From: a bacterium
Lineage (GTDB): Bacteria; Acidobacteriota; Thermoanaerobaculia; Multivoradales; J023
Assembly: GCA_024226315.1 (NCBI GenBank)
Contig: JAAELT010000610.1
Location: forward strand, 1-39,818
Length of the DNA stretch: 39,818 bases
Direction of reading: 5' to 3'
Positions 1-8,320 of this stretch are shown here, one piece after another (the stretch's first letter is position 1; every line of letters starts with the position of its first letter). The notes beneath the pieces were generated by a model. The model made no database searches, was not told where the DNA came from, and worked only from the letters and a program-made list of their open reading frames with translations. The position numbers and the translations under genes are program-made.

Positions 1-2
1 AC

Positions 3-80
3 TGCGCCCGCGTCGCGCACGCGGGCGTCTGGGAGAGGCTGCCAGCGGGCGGCGCCCAGGTCAATTCCGCGAAACGCTAA
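3..80 (+). CDS. Possible 3' end of an upstream gene (partial, open at window edge)
   Basis: Frame 3 is open from the window edge to a TAA at 78-80 and reads ...GVWERLPAGGAQVNSAKR. Nearly every third codon position here is G or C, as in the confirmed genes of this window. The other two plus frames have mixed third positions and look non-coding. Only about 25 codons are visible, so no family can be named. The following stretch to 358 holds no convincing gene. It carries a short GC inverted repeat (CCCCG/CGGGG, about 317-332) just before the ribosome binding site of the next gene. Confidence 0.3.
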   Translation, partial: CARVAHAGVWERLPAGGAQVNSAKR

Positions 81-358
81 TTCCCTTTGCGCTTCGCATG
101 AAGAGCGGGCCCGATCCCCCAGACCTCGAACGTCGACGCGGCGAGCGCCCGGCAGGCGATCTCCATCCGGCGCTGGATGATGGAGTCGCGGAAGCCTGAG
201 CCATCTCTTTGGGTGGTGCACGGCCGGCGAGACCGTGTCAGGCTGCTAATCAGGGAAAAGGCGGCAGAGAACCCGGGACTCGACCCCTGGAGTGACCGGA
301 TCTTCGAAAGGAGATGCCCCCGCGAGCCCGGGGAAACCAACCACAAAGGAGACGAACC

Positions 359-736
359 ATGAGAAAACGAGGTCCGAAAAAACTGTGCCACCTTGCCCTG
401 TCGCTGCTGCTTTTCCTACCGGCGGTGCCAACGCTTGCCGAAAACGAGAGCTTCGAACTCCACTTGGAGGAGGCTCTCGCCTGGCAGGGCGCCGGTCTCC
501 TCGACGAGACCATGGACGCCTGGACCGAGTCGGCACCGGAGCCGAACCTGACCGAGATCAACCTGGAGAGCCTCCCGGAGACCTTCACGAGGATGGCCGA
601 GGAAGCGAAGGAGGCCGACATGGCGGAGGAGGCGAAGCCGAAAGGCCGCTGGATTAAGAGGCATTGGTATGTCCCGGTCTTGGCCGTGATCGTCGTCGGC
701 TTCGCCATCGCAATCGAAAACAATCCTTACAGTTAG
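359..736 (+). CDS. Small exported protein with C-terminal membrane anchor, unknown function
   Basis: This is a 125-residue protein. The ATG at 359 is chosen because an AAAGGAGA ribosome binding site lies at 345-352, 6 nt upstream; an in-frame start at 314 would overrun it. The N-terminus is a clear signal sequence: a basic MRKRGPKK stretch, a leucine-rich core and a likely cleavage after PTLA (about residue 27). The mature part is acidic and probably helical, with many Glu and Asp. A single hydrophobic segment (VPVLAVIVVGFAIAI) sits a few residues from the C-terminus, so the protein is probably exported and held in the membrane by its tail. It converges on cheB, with about 144 nt between them. 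I do not recognise a family. Codon use matches the neighbours. Confidence 0.7.
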   Translation: MRKRGPKKLCHLALSLLLFLPAVPTLAENESFELHLEEALAWQGAGLLDETMDAWTESAPEPNLTEINLESLPETFTRMAEEAKEADMAEEAKPKGRWIKRHWYVPVLAVIVVGFAIAIENNPYS

Positions 737-880
737 CTTCGCTTACTGAGCTCGGACATACTGGAGCTCGAGGTCGCTACGCCCTATCGAGGTCGGTCTT
801 GCGCGTCCTCCGGCTCTTCTTCTCGAAGGTGTGGAGTGTATCGGCTCGCAAACCTCGAGTAGCCACCGCCCGGACGGCGA

Positions 881-1987
881 TCAGCGCACCGACGGGTGCT
901 TACCCGGACCTCTGACCCCGGACTCGATAAGCTGCTTGATGCGCTTGCCCATGAAATCAGGCGCCGCGATCTCGGTGACCGCGCCGAGCGCCAGCGCCGC
1001 TCGCGGCATGCCGAAGACAACGCACGACGCCTCGTCCTGGCACAGGGTGTAGCCGCCGCGGTACTGGAGGGCCACCATGCCCTTGGCGCCGTCGCGGCCC
1101 ATGCCGGTCAAAAGAGCCCCGATCGCCCGCCGTCCCACCGCCTCGGCCGCCGACTCGAACAGCACGTCGATCGAGGGCACGTGCACCAGGTCCTTGGGAA
1201 ACGCGCTGGTCTCGGCGATCAGCTCGTCCTCGTGACGCCGGATCCGCAGGTGGCTGCCGGCCGGGGCGATGTAAACGGTGTCCGGCAACAGACGCTCCTG
1301 GGTGTGGGCCTCGCCCACCTGCAGGGGCAGATAGGCGTTGAGGCGCTCGGCGAACGCGAAAGTGAAACCGACCGGCATGTGCTGGACGACCACCACCGGC
1401 ACCGAGATCGACTCGCCGAGATCCTCGAGGATCTTCTGCAGCGTCGGCGGCCCGCCGGTGGAGGCGCCGATGACGATCAGGTCGTAGGCACCGGGCACCG
1501 GCTCCGGCAGGCCGGCAGCGGCTTCGATCTCGTGCGATGCGTCGTTGTCCGGGCTTTCCGCCTGGGTGGGCAACGCCTTGTCGGTGACCTGGAAGATCCG
1601 CTCGATCAGCACGCTGCGCAGGGCTTCGAAGTCCACCAACGAGTACTGCTGCTTGTCGATGAAGTCGGTGGCGCCCCGGTGCAGCGCCTCGATGGTGAGC
1701 GGCGCGCCCTTGCCGCTGTGGGTCGAGAGGATGATCACCGGCGTCGGACGACGCGCCATGATCCGATCGAGAGTGGCGAGCCCGCCCATGCCCGGCATGT
1801 CCAGATCCAGCGTGATCACGTCCGGGCGCCAAGCGTCGAGATGGGTCAGGAGCTCCTCGCCCGACCCCGCGGAGCCCACCACCTCGAGCAGCGGATCGTC
1901 TGCGAGCATGCGAAGGATGGCCTTGCGGATGAAGGTCGAATCGTCGACCACCGCGACCCGTATCCGCTGTCCGGATTCTTGACTCAT
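881..1987 (-). CDS. cheB: CheB: chemoreceptor glutamate methylesterase/deamidase
   Basis: This 368-residue protein has the usual CheB length and layout. An N-terminal receiver carries the acidic pair VVDDS near residue 15 and the phosphoacceptor Asp61 in VITLDLDMPG. A linker follows, then the methylesterase domain with its catalytic serine in GASTGG, histidine in VVQHMP and aspartate in LTGMGRDGAKG. It removes methyl groups from receptor glutamates when its receiver is phosphorylated by CheA, which gives adaptation. The ATG at 1987 overlaps the cheR stop (ATGA, 1984-1987) and has an AGGAAGGA site upstream; the longer open frame runs into cheR and is not used. It is the last gene of the minus-strand chemosensory operon. 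Confidence 0.97.
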   Translation of the reverse strand: MSQESGQRIRVAVVDDSTFIRKAILRMLADDPLLEVVGSAGSGEELLTHLDAWRPDVITLDLDMPGMGGLATLDRIMARRPTPVIILSTHSGKGAPLTIEALHRGATDFIDKQQYSLVDFEALRSVLIERIFQVTDKALPTQAESPDNDASHEIEAAAGLPEPVPGAYDLIVIGASTGGPPTLQKILEDLGESISVPVVVVQHMPVGFTFAFAERLNAYLPLQVGEAHTQERLLPDTVYIAPAGSHLRIRRHEDELIAETSAFPKDLVHVPSIDVLFESAAEAVGRRAIGALLTGMGRDGAKGMVALQYRGGYTLCQDEASCVVFGMPRAALALGAVTEIAAPDFMGKRIKQLIESGVRGPGKHPSVR

Positions 1988-2832
1988 GAGTCCTTCCTGC
2001 GATAGGCGATGCATTGACCGAACCGCTCGGCTTGGAAGGCCTTGGTCAGGCCGATGATCGATTCGCTGTGGCCCAAGAAGAGCAGGCCGCCGATGCGGAC
2101 CGCGCGCGCGAAGTTCTCGATAGCGGCCTTCAGGCCCGTCTCGGAGAAGTAGATCAACACGTTGCGGCAAAACACCGCGTCGTAGGGCTCCGAGCTGGGG
2201 TAGCTGGCCGGATCGAGAATGTTGCCGCGGCTGAAGCGGACGCCTCGGCGAAACGCCGGACGCAGCTCGAAGCCCGCGCCGCCCGCGCCGGAGCGGGACG
2301 CGAAGTAACGACTGCACTGCTGCTGGTTTAGCACGCGCAGCGAGGTCGGACGATAGACCGCCAGCTCGGCCATCTCCAGACGCTGGTTGTCGATGTCGAT
2401 ACCGTCGATACGCAGGGTGTCTTTTCCCAGGGCCGCCGGGAAGCCACGAAGAAAGATGTTGAGCGTATAGGGCTCCTCGCCTGACGAGCAGCCCGCGGAC
2501 AGGAAGCGCAGCTTGCCGGCGCGGCCACCCTGGCTGAGCTCGTCCAGCAGGTGGTTGTCGAGCGCCTCGAACTGCGAGGTCTCACGGAAGAAGTAGCTCT
2601 CGTTGTTGGTGATGGCGCGGGTCAACGGATCGAGCTCGCGCTTCAGGTCGTACTGCAGGAGCAGGTAATAGTCCATGAAGCGGTGCAGGCGGTTGGCGAA
2701 CAGCCGTGGCTGCAGGCGCGACTCGAGAATCTCGAGCTTGTGCTCCGGGAAATGCAACCCGAATTTGCTCGCGAGTAGCTCGTTGAACAGGGCCAGCTCC
2801 TCAAGGGTGAGAGAGGCCGTCGCTTCCACCAC
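1984..2832 (-). CDS. cheR: CheR: chemoreceptor glutamate methyltransferase
   Basis: This 282-residue protein transfers methyl groups from S-adenosylmethionine to receptor glutamates in the cytoplasm, opposing CheB. The all-helical N-terminal domain (to about residue 75) contains ITNNESYFFRE, a CheR hallmark. The SAM-binding domain has the glycine-rich FLSAGCSSGEEPYT motif and the later DAVFCRNVLIYF motif. I chose the GTG at 2832 because GGGGAG lies 8 nt upstream (2841-2846) and because the open frame further upstream would overlap the HEAT gene, which stops at 2850. A second GTG follows directly at 2829. The receptor in this operon ends in FTLEAGAE and lacks an obvious CheR-docking pentapeptide, so this CheR is probably pentapeptide-independent (inference). 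Confidence 0.95.
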   Translation of the reverse strand: MVEATASLTLEELALFNELLASKFGLHFPEHKLEILESRLQPRLFANRLHRFMDYYLLLQYDLKRELDPLTRAITNNESYFFRETSQFEALDNHLLDELSQGGRAGKLRFLSAGCSSGEEPYTLNIFLRGFPAALGKDTLRIDGIDIDNQRLEMAELAVYRPTSLRVLNQQQCSRYFASRSGAGGAGFELRPAFRRGVRFSRGNILDPASYPSSEPYDAVFCRNVLIYFSETGLKAAIENFARAVRIGGLLFLGHSESIIGLTKAFQAERFGQCIAYRRKDS

Positions 2833-2849
2833 GGTTCCGGCTCCCCGGG

Positions 2850-4745
2850 TCAGGCTTCGAGGAAGGACAGGGCTCGTTGAGCGACGATGGGCACCGGGTC
2901 GGCCGCCAGTTGCGCCAGCGCCGCCAGGTTCTCGGGGCGCGAAAAGCGGCCCAGGACCTCGGCACAGGACAACCGCACGTACCAATCGGAGTGGTCGGTG
3001 GCGTCACGGAAGATCTCGTCGTCTTCCTCGGTGGCGCAGCGCGCCAACGCGCGATAGGCCATGCGCTCACGCTGCGGACGACCCGAGGAGGTGGCGGCGC
3101 GTAGGGCCGAGCGGGCCTCGGGCCCGCCGACCCGGCCGAGGCTCTCGAGCACCAGCGGCTCGAACGGCGTCTCTGGTTCGAGCAGCTCGATCAGGAGTGG
3201 CACGCTCTCGCGGTCGCCGAGCTCGCCGAGCGTGCGGATCAGGAAGGGGCGCGTCTCCTGCTTGAGCATCTCCCGAAAATTGGGCGCCAGGTCACGCAGC
3301 CCGGCGCGCGAGGCAAACTCCGCCGCCACCGCGCCGTAGGTCTCGGGCGCCTCCTCCAACCAGCGCAGCCAGGGCAGACCGCGCATCACTCCTTCCAGCT
3401 CGAGCAGCTCGTGCAACGCCCGCACCCGATCCTGGGCGCCGAGCTCGAGCAGCGAGGTCTCGACATCCCCCGACGACCCGCCCAGGAGCGCCGAGAGCAC
3501 GACGCGGGTGGGCGGATCGATGTCGTCGTCGGCGGCCAGCCGGTCGAGCAGGGCTCGACGATGGACTTTGATCAGGGGATGGACCGAGGTGCGCTGCTCC
3601 TCGGGTAGGCGCAGGTAGAAACCGAGCAGCGCCGAGCCGACCTCGGGAGCGCGGACCTTCGACAGGGCACGCAGGATCGGGCCGAGCTGGTCGGGCGTCG
3701 GCGAGTGCTGCAGGGCAGCCACCACCGCCGAGGCCGGCGTCGCCTTGGGAAATCGCGCTACCAGCAAGAAACCCCAGGCGCGCTGCAGGCCGCTCTGCGC
3801 CAGCAAGTGGGGGATGAGATCGCTGCGGTGGTGGATGCAGGCCGGCAGGATGGCCGCCTCCCGGTGGGAGCTGGCGACCTGGTTCAGGGCCTCGGCGTCG
3901 TGGGTGCCGGTCTCGAGAGCCAGCAGACAGCGGGCGACCGCCACGCGAATGTTTTCCTGATCGTTGTCGAGCAGCTCGTCGAGCGCGACCACCAGGCCGT
4001 CGGGCGCCTGGGGAGCGTTGGCGAGCCCCTCGAGCAAGTGTGCCAGCAGGCCGAGCGTGGTCTCGTTGTCCACCTCGTTGCGGAACCGCAGCCAGTGCTG
4101 GGCGAGCGCCTTGAAGGCGTTCAGGCCACCGATTCGCGCCAGTGCTTCAGCCGCCAGGGGCCCTGCCATGAAGTCCGTCAGCAGGCCTTTGAGATGCGGT
4201 ACCGCCACCGGCGACCGCAGGTTGCCGAGCGCCTGGACGGCCGCCATCTGCAGCCACGAATCGGCCTCCAGGAAGCCCAGGAGGTCCGGGATGGCGCGCG
4301 CGTCGCCGATCTGCCCGATGGCGACGATGGCCTCTTGCACGACGTTGGGGTCGGGATGGTGCAGCACGCTGCGCAAAGGTTCGAGCGCCCGCGGGTCGCG
4401 CAGGTGGGTCAGCACGATCACCGCCTGCAGCACGACGTCTGGGTCGTCGTCCTTGAGCAGCAGCAGGGTGAGGCTGAACCCCCGGTTGCCGCGCATCTTG
4501 AGCATCTCGAGGCCGGCGTTGCGCAAGACGTCGTCGGCGTCCGCGCGCAGGTATTCCTTGAGCCGCTCGTCGGGGATGGCGGCCGCCCCCATGCGCAGCG
4601 ACCTGCTGCGCACGCCCGGTGACGGGTTCCGGATCAACCGCTCGATGGCGTCGAGGCGCTCCTCGACCGGCATCGACGGCAGTCTGTCGAGCAGCTCGAT
4701 GCACTCCTGCCAGGTGGTCTCGAAAGGCTGTGGTGCTCCGCTCAT
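2850..4745 (-). CDS. HEAT/PBS-lyase-repeat protein of the chemosensory operon
   Basis: This 631-residue cytoplasmic protein has no signal peptide or membrane segment. It is built of HEAT-like helical repeats throughout. The clearest are around residues 75-200, with units such as DPRALEPLRSVLHHPDPNV, DARAIPDLLGFLEADSWL and SPVAVPHLKGLL. A second clear block is near the C-terminus, around LGELGDRESVPLLIELLEP. HEAT solenoids normally act as protein-binding scaffolds. The gene lies between mcp (59 nt) and cheR (17 nt), so it is almost certainly co-expressed with the pathway. The ATG at 4745 follows a GGGAGGGAAG stretch. I recall HEAT-repeat proteins in some myxobacterial chemosensory clusters (the Che7 type), but no general Che role is fixed. 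A scaffold or CheR/CheB modulator role is inference. Confidence 0.85.
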   Translation of the reverse strand: MSGAPQPFETTWQECIELLDRLPSMPVEERLDAIERLIRNPSPGVRSRSLRMGAAAIPDERLKEYLRADADDVLRNAGLEMLKMRGNRGFSLTLLLLKDDDPDVVLQAVIVLTHLRDPRALEPLRSVLHHPDPNVVQEAIVAIGQIGDARAIPDLLGFLEADSWLQMAAVQALGNLRSPVAVPHLKGLLTDFMAGPLAAEALARIGGLNAFKALAQHWLRFRNEVDNETTLGLLAHLLEGLANAPQAPDGLVVALDELLDNDQENIRVAVARCLLALETGTHDAEALNQVASSHREAAILPACIHHRSDLIPHLLAQSGLQRAWGFLLVARFPKATPASAVVAALQHSPTPDQLGPILRALSKVRAPEVGSALLGFYLRLPEEQRTSVHPLIKVHRRALLDRLAADDDIDPPTRVVLSALLGGSSGDVETSLLELGAQDRVRALHELLELEGVMRGLPWLRWLEEAPETYGAVAAEFASRAGLRDLAPNFREMLKQETRPFLIRTLGELGDRESVPLLIELLEPETPFEPLVLESLGRVGGPEARSALRAATSSGRPQRERMAYRALARCATEEDDEIFRDATDHSDWYVRLSCAEVLGRFSRPENLAALAQLAADPVPIVAQRALSFLEA

Positions 4746-4804
4746 CGCTCTCGCTTCCCTCCCCTCGTGTTCCGGAGCTGTCTGGGCCGGCCCGGTGGCG
4801 ACGC

Positions 4805-6835
4805 CTACTCGGCTCCCGCTTCGAGGGTGAAGACCTCCGCTACGCTCAGCAAGCGCTCGGACTCGTGGGTCAGGTTGTTGGTGTTGGTCGAAAGCTGCTC
4901 TGCCGCCGCCAGGTTTTGCTGTGCGATCTGCGCGATCCGCTCCACGGCCTTGACCACCAGGTCGCCACCCTGCTTCTGCTCGCGGCTGGCGTCGGCGACC
5001 TGCTGGGTCATCCGGTTCATCACCTCGACCGCCTTCATCATGTCGCGAGCGCCGTTGGCCTGCTCCTTGGCGGCCGAAGCCAGCTGGCGGGTGACGTTCT
5101 GCATGTGGGTCGAGGTCTGGAGGATCTGCGCCGCGCCGCCGGACTGCTCCTGGGTGGCGCTGTAGACCTCACCCACCAGCTCCGAGGTACGGGTCACCGA
5201 GTCGACGATCTGCTGCAGGATGTCGCGGGTCAGCTCGATGGCGTCGCCGGTGTTCTTCTGCACGTTCTCCACCACGTGCGCGATCTCGCGGGTCGAGGTG
5301 ACGGAACGCTCGGCGAGGCGTTTGACCTCTTCGGCAACCACCGCGAAGCCGCGGCCGGCGTCGCCGGCGTGTGCCGCTTCGATGGCGGCGTTGAGCGCCA
5401 GCAGGTTGGTCTGGTCGGCGATGTCCTCGATGATGCCGACGATCTTGCCGATGTCCTGGCCGGCGACGCTGATGCCGGCGATCATCTTCGACAGCTCGTC
5501 GCCCCGCGAGTTGGCGATCTCGGCCGCCTCGCGGGAAACGTCGTCCACCACCCGCACCTTGGCCTCGATCGACTGGATCGACGCCGCCATCTCCTCGATT
5601 GTCGAGGAGGTCTCGTCCACCGAGGTCAGCAGGTTGGTCGAGTTTTTGGCCACTTCCTCGATCGACGCTCCCATTTCCTGGATCGACGACGACGTCTGGT
5701 CGACGTTCACCGCCAGCGCCTGCGAGGACTTGGCGACACTGTCGATCTGCGCCGCGATCTCGACCATGGTCGACAGGGTCTCGTCGGCCGAGGCGCTCTG
5801 GCTCTCGGCGCCGCGGGTGATCTGGGAAGACGAGCTGGAGATCTCGTTGGCGGAGCCGGCGACCGCGTCAGCGGCCTCCTTGACCCGGCCGATCATCTCC
5901 CGCAGGTTCTCCGACATGTCGCGGAACGCGCGGCTGAACAGATCCTCCTCGGAGCGCGGATCGATCTGCGCCCGCAGATCGCCGGTGGCCATCGCCGAGG
6001 CGACGTCGGACATCTCGCGCAGGTAGGAGAGCATCGCCTCCATCGATCGCAGCAACCGGCCGATCTCGTCGTCGCCGACGACTTGGACGGTGGTCTTCAT
6101 GTTGCCCTGAGACAACGAGTCCGCGACGGTGACGGCCTGGCCAATCGGCTGGTTGACCGACCGGAAGATCAGAATCGCCATCAAGCCCAGGATAATGCTG
6201 AAGAGCAAGCTGATGCCGAGAATGCCGAAGCTGGCCTGATTCTGGCTGTCCTGGAGCTTCGTCAGCTCCCCGGCCAGCTTCTCGAACTCCTGATCCAGAT
6301 TCGCCCGCCGCTGCGTGGAGAGGGCGTTGATCTGTTCGTCCAGATCGTTGTAGAGATCCCGCATCCGGTTGAGGCCGGCGAGGACGTCCTCGGACAAGAT
6401 GCCTTCGTCGAGCGTGACGGCGATGAAGGTCGAGGTGACGTCCGCCGCCAACTCGTAGTACTCGCGAAATCTCCCTTCCAGACCTTCGACCACCTGCCGA
6501 TCGAAAGTCGGGTTCTGTTTGGCGACCAGCAGCACGCCGAGGATCTTGTCCCGGAGCTCGTCGGTGCCCTGCAGGTCATCCAGGCTCTCTTCGTTCGCGG
6601 CGTCCTGCAGGGCTCTCTGCAGCTCGAGAAGGGCTTCCTGGAGATCGCGGGTGGTGTCGACGCCGGGGACGAATCCGTCGCGGATCTGGACGACGAACGA
6701 GCCCTGGATCTGCTCACCGAGCCGCGTCACCTGATTGGAGAGCAACCAGTTGAGGAAAATGATGAGGGCGAACCCGAGGAGTGCGATGCCCGGGATGATG
6801 TACAACCTGTATCTGAGGCTTATTCGCTGGAACAT
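4805..6835 (-). CDS. Methyl-accepting chemotaxis protein (transmembrane receptor)
   Basis: This 676-residue inner-membrane receptor has TM1 at about residues 10-31 (YIIPGIALLGFALIIFLNWL) and a helical periplasmic part of about 165 residues without recognisable PAS or Cache motifs. TM2 follows at about 200-222, then a HAMP region starting RSVNQPIGQAV and a long signalling coiled coil. The kinase-contact hairpin tip (about 463-505) is highly conserved, with IIEDIADQTNLLALNAAIEA and GRGFAVVAEEVKRLAERS. The C-terminus carries no pentapeptide tether. The gene follows the secreted PBP-like gene by 61 nt and precedes the HEAT gene. The helical periplasmic domain could receive the neighbouring PstS-like protein as a ligand adaptor, as other receptors do with binding proteins; that pairing is inference from order. 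The ATG at 6835 has a GGGAGAAGG site upstream. Confidence 0.95.
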   Translation of the reverse strand: MFQRISLRYRLYIIPGIALLGFALIIFLNWLLSNQVTRLGEQIQGSFVVQIRDGFVPGVDTTRDLQEALLELQRALQDAANEESLDDLQGTDELRDKILGVLLVAKQNPTFDRQVVEGLEGRFREYYELAADVTSTFIAVTLDEGILSEDVLAGLNRMRDLYNDLDEQINALSTQRRANLDQEFEKLAGELTKLQDSQNQASFGILGISLLFSIILGLMAILIFRSVNQPIGQAVTVADSLSQGNMKTTVQVVGDDEIGRLLRSMEAMLSYLREMSDVASAMATGDLRAQIDPRSEEDLFSRAFRDMSENLREMIGRVKEAADAVAGSANEISSSSSQITRGAESQSASADETLSTMVEIAAQIDSVAKSSQALAVNVDQTSSSIQEMGASIEEVAKNSTNLLTSVDETSSTIEEMAASIQSIEAKVRVVDDVSREAAEIANSRGDELSKMIAGISVAGQDIGKIVGIIEDIADQTNLLALNAAIEAAHAGDAGRGFAVVAEEVKRLAERSVTSTREIAHVVENVQKNTGDAIELTRDILQQIVDSVTRTSELVGEVYSATQEQSGGAAQILQTSTHMQNVTRQLASAAKEQANGARDMMKAVEVMNRMTQQVADASREQKQGGDLVVKAVERIAQIAQQNLAAAEQLSTNTNNLTHESERLLSVAEVFTLEAGAE

Positions 6836-6896
6836 GCAGCCTTCTCCCTGACCGAGCAGACCCGGCGACGCGAGCTCTCGGTGGCGGCCGATCGAT

Positions 6897-7466
6897 TCAT
6901 TGGGTGATCTTCAGCTCCTTGACGCCCGTCCCTAACGAGGCGTCCGACGACACGTAACCGATCCCTCCCGCGTTCGCTCGGACGTGAGAGAGCACTTCGC
7001 TCTCCGTTGCCTTCTCCTGCGGCGGCTCGTCGCGGCCGGAAAAGATCATCCGCTGCCAGTAGCTCTTGATGGCGAAGATGCTCTTGCCGTGAACACCCTT
7101 GGTGAACGACTTGCGGACCTCGCTCCTGGGTCCCAGGTCGACCGGTGCCACGGCCACGTCATTCTGCCACCGCTTGAGCTTCTTGCGAAACATCTTGGCG
7201 ACCGCCGCAGCCTCCATCTCCTCGGCCGGGTTGTCGGCATTGACGATGACCTTGTAGCCCGCCTTGGCGGACGTCGTCTCGGGCGCCTTGTCGCCCTCGG
7301 CTTTCTGTGCCCAGGCCGAGCCGCCGATACCGAGCAGCCACGAGCTGAGCAGCCCGAGGCAGACAATCCTCGCCGCCGCTCGCCAGCCTCTTCGAGCTGC
7401 CGGGCCGAGCGGGTCCCGATGAGGCCGGTCGTTCAAAGACAGATTCTCCCGCCGTGGTCCGCTCAC
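6897..7466 (-). CDS. Secreted PstS-like (PBP-like) small binding protein in the chemosensory operon
   Basis: This 189-residue protein has a signal peptide: a basic region, a hydrophobic core CLGLLSSWLLGIGG and a likely cut after SAWA (about residue 53). The mature domain is only about 135 residues. It begins YKVIVNADNPAEEM, continues with AVAKMFRKKLKRW and HGKSIFAIKSYWQRMIFSG, and ends in ANAGGIGYVSSDASLG. These match the short PstS-like/PBP-like family, whose members are about half a phosphate-binding protein and usually have no ABC transporter partner. The start is a GTG (7464-7466) overlapping the cheW stop as GTGA, so translation is coupled to cheW. It lies between cheW and mcp. A role as periplasmic ligand adaptor for the receptor is attractive but inferred. 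The ligand is unknown, and phosphate or another oxyanion is only a guess from the fold. Confidence 0.85.
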   Translation of the reverse strand: MSGPRRENLSLNDRPHRDPLGPAARRGWRAAARIVCLGLLSSWLLGIGGSAWAQKAEGDKAPETTSAKAGYKVIVNADNPAEEMEAAAVAKMFRKKLKRWQNDVAVAPVDLGPRSEVRKSFTKGVHGKSIFAIKSYWQRMIFSGRDEPPQEKATESEVLSHVRANAGGIGYVSSDASLGTGVKELKITQ

Positions 7467-8320
7467 ACCGCTCCCGCGGGCGCGGCGCCGTCGGCCGGCA
7501 CGGCGGACGCCGGCGCGGCGACCTCCGCCGGCACGGCCTCTTGAATGACCAGGGCTCGATCGAGATCGAGCAGCAGGATCAACTGGTCGTCGAGGTGATA
7601 GACGCCCGAGATGTAGTCGGACTGCGCCGTCATGACGTCCTCGGGCGGCGGCTGAGCCTGGGCGAGATCGATGTGGATCACCTGGTGGACGCCGTCGACC
7701 AGCAGACCGAGCAGCCGACCGCGCGATCTCACCACGATGACCCGGGACCCGCGGGCCAGGTCGACCGGCTCGAGCTCGATCCGCTGCCTGAGGTCAATCA
7801 CCGGGATCACCCGCCCGCGCATGTTGGTCACGCCGCGGATCGGCTGCGGAGCGTGTGGGACGCGGGTGATCGAAGCCACGCGCACGATCTCGCGGATCGG
7901 ATCCACCGGAATGGCAAAGACCTCGCCGGCGAGACTGAACGCCACCCAGGTCTCGAGCCGTACGGGCTCTGCCTGGGACTGCTCCTCGGCCGCGGCATCC
8001 AGGCTGTCGGCGAAGGCGAAGATGCGATTGGGGTCCGCCGGCGCCTCGTCCGGCGCCTCGGCGGGCTCGGCCCGCTTCTTCAGCAGGTCCTCGGCGAAAC
8101 CGAAAGCCGGCAGCGAGACCTGCTTCTCGGCCTTCCCCTCGGTCGTGTGCTCTGCTGTTTCCACGGCTGCCGCCTTCTTCGAGGCAGGGGTCTTCTGCGC
8201 AGAAGCCACCTTCTTCGCGGAAGCCGTCTTCGCGGCTGTCGTCTTCTTCGAGGCCCCTGCCTTCGCGGGGGCCTCAGAGACGTCTTCTCCTGCTTTGCTG
8301 CGGCGCGTTTTCCTGCTCAT
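7463..8320 (-). CDS. cheW: CheW-type coupling protein with a Lys/Ala-rich N-terminal extension
   Basis: This 285-residue adaptor bridges receptor and CheA. The CheW domain spans about residues 123-265: LETWVAFSLAGEVFAIPVD, then VPHAPQPIRGVTNMRGRVIP, and the closing YHLDDQLILLLDLDRAL. That is a normal-length CheW domain. The first 120 residues are unusual. Residues 1-55 are rich in Lys, Ala, Ser and Thr with repeated AKK/SKK steps, like a histone H1-type tail. An acidic Ala/Glu/Asp linker follows, and the last 20 residues are an Ala/Pro/Val tail. The ATG at 8320 overlaps the cheA stop (ATGA, 8317-8320). The tail could bind nucleic acid or polyphosphate, or simply be a charged tether; there is no direct evidence for either. 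Confidence 0.93.
   Translation of the reverse strand: MSRKTRRSKAGEDVSEAPAKAGASKKTTAAKTASAKKVASAQKTPASKKAAAVETAEHTTEGKAEKQVSLPAFGFAEDLLKKRAEPAEAPDEAPADPNRIFAFADSLDAAAEEQSQAEPVRLETWVAFSLAGEVFAIPVDPIREIVRVASITRVPHAPQPIRGVTNMRGRVIPVIDLRQRIELEPVDLARGSRVIVVRSRGRLLGLLVDGVHQVIHIDLAQAQPPPEDVMTAQSDYISGVYHLDDQLILLLDLDRALVIQEAVPAEVAAPASAVPADGAAPAGAV

Noticed and set aside
270..300. GGGACTCGACCCCTG-like segment considered as a tRNA T-arm
   Set aside because: No matching acceptor, D-arm or anticodon arm could be assembled around it.
77..391. 104-residue minus-strand frame at the left edge
   Set aside because: It covers the ribosome binding site and start of the gene at 359 antisense and has no recognisable motif. 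The last 40 residues look protein-like, so it is not completely excluded.
896..2005. 369-residue plus-strand open frame
   Set aside because: Antisense shadow of cheB, with low-complexity His/Arg/Gly composition.
3705..4622. 305-residue plus-strand open frame
   Set aside because: Antisense shadow of the HEAT-repeat gene.
4619..6907. 762-residue plus-strand open frame
   Set aside because: It lies antisense over the mcp and HEAT genes, is rich in Arg, His, Gly and Asp as GC-rich antisense frames are, and has no motif. The minus-strand genes are certain.
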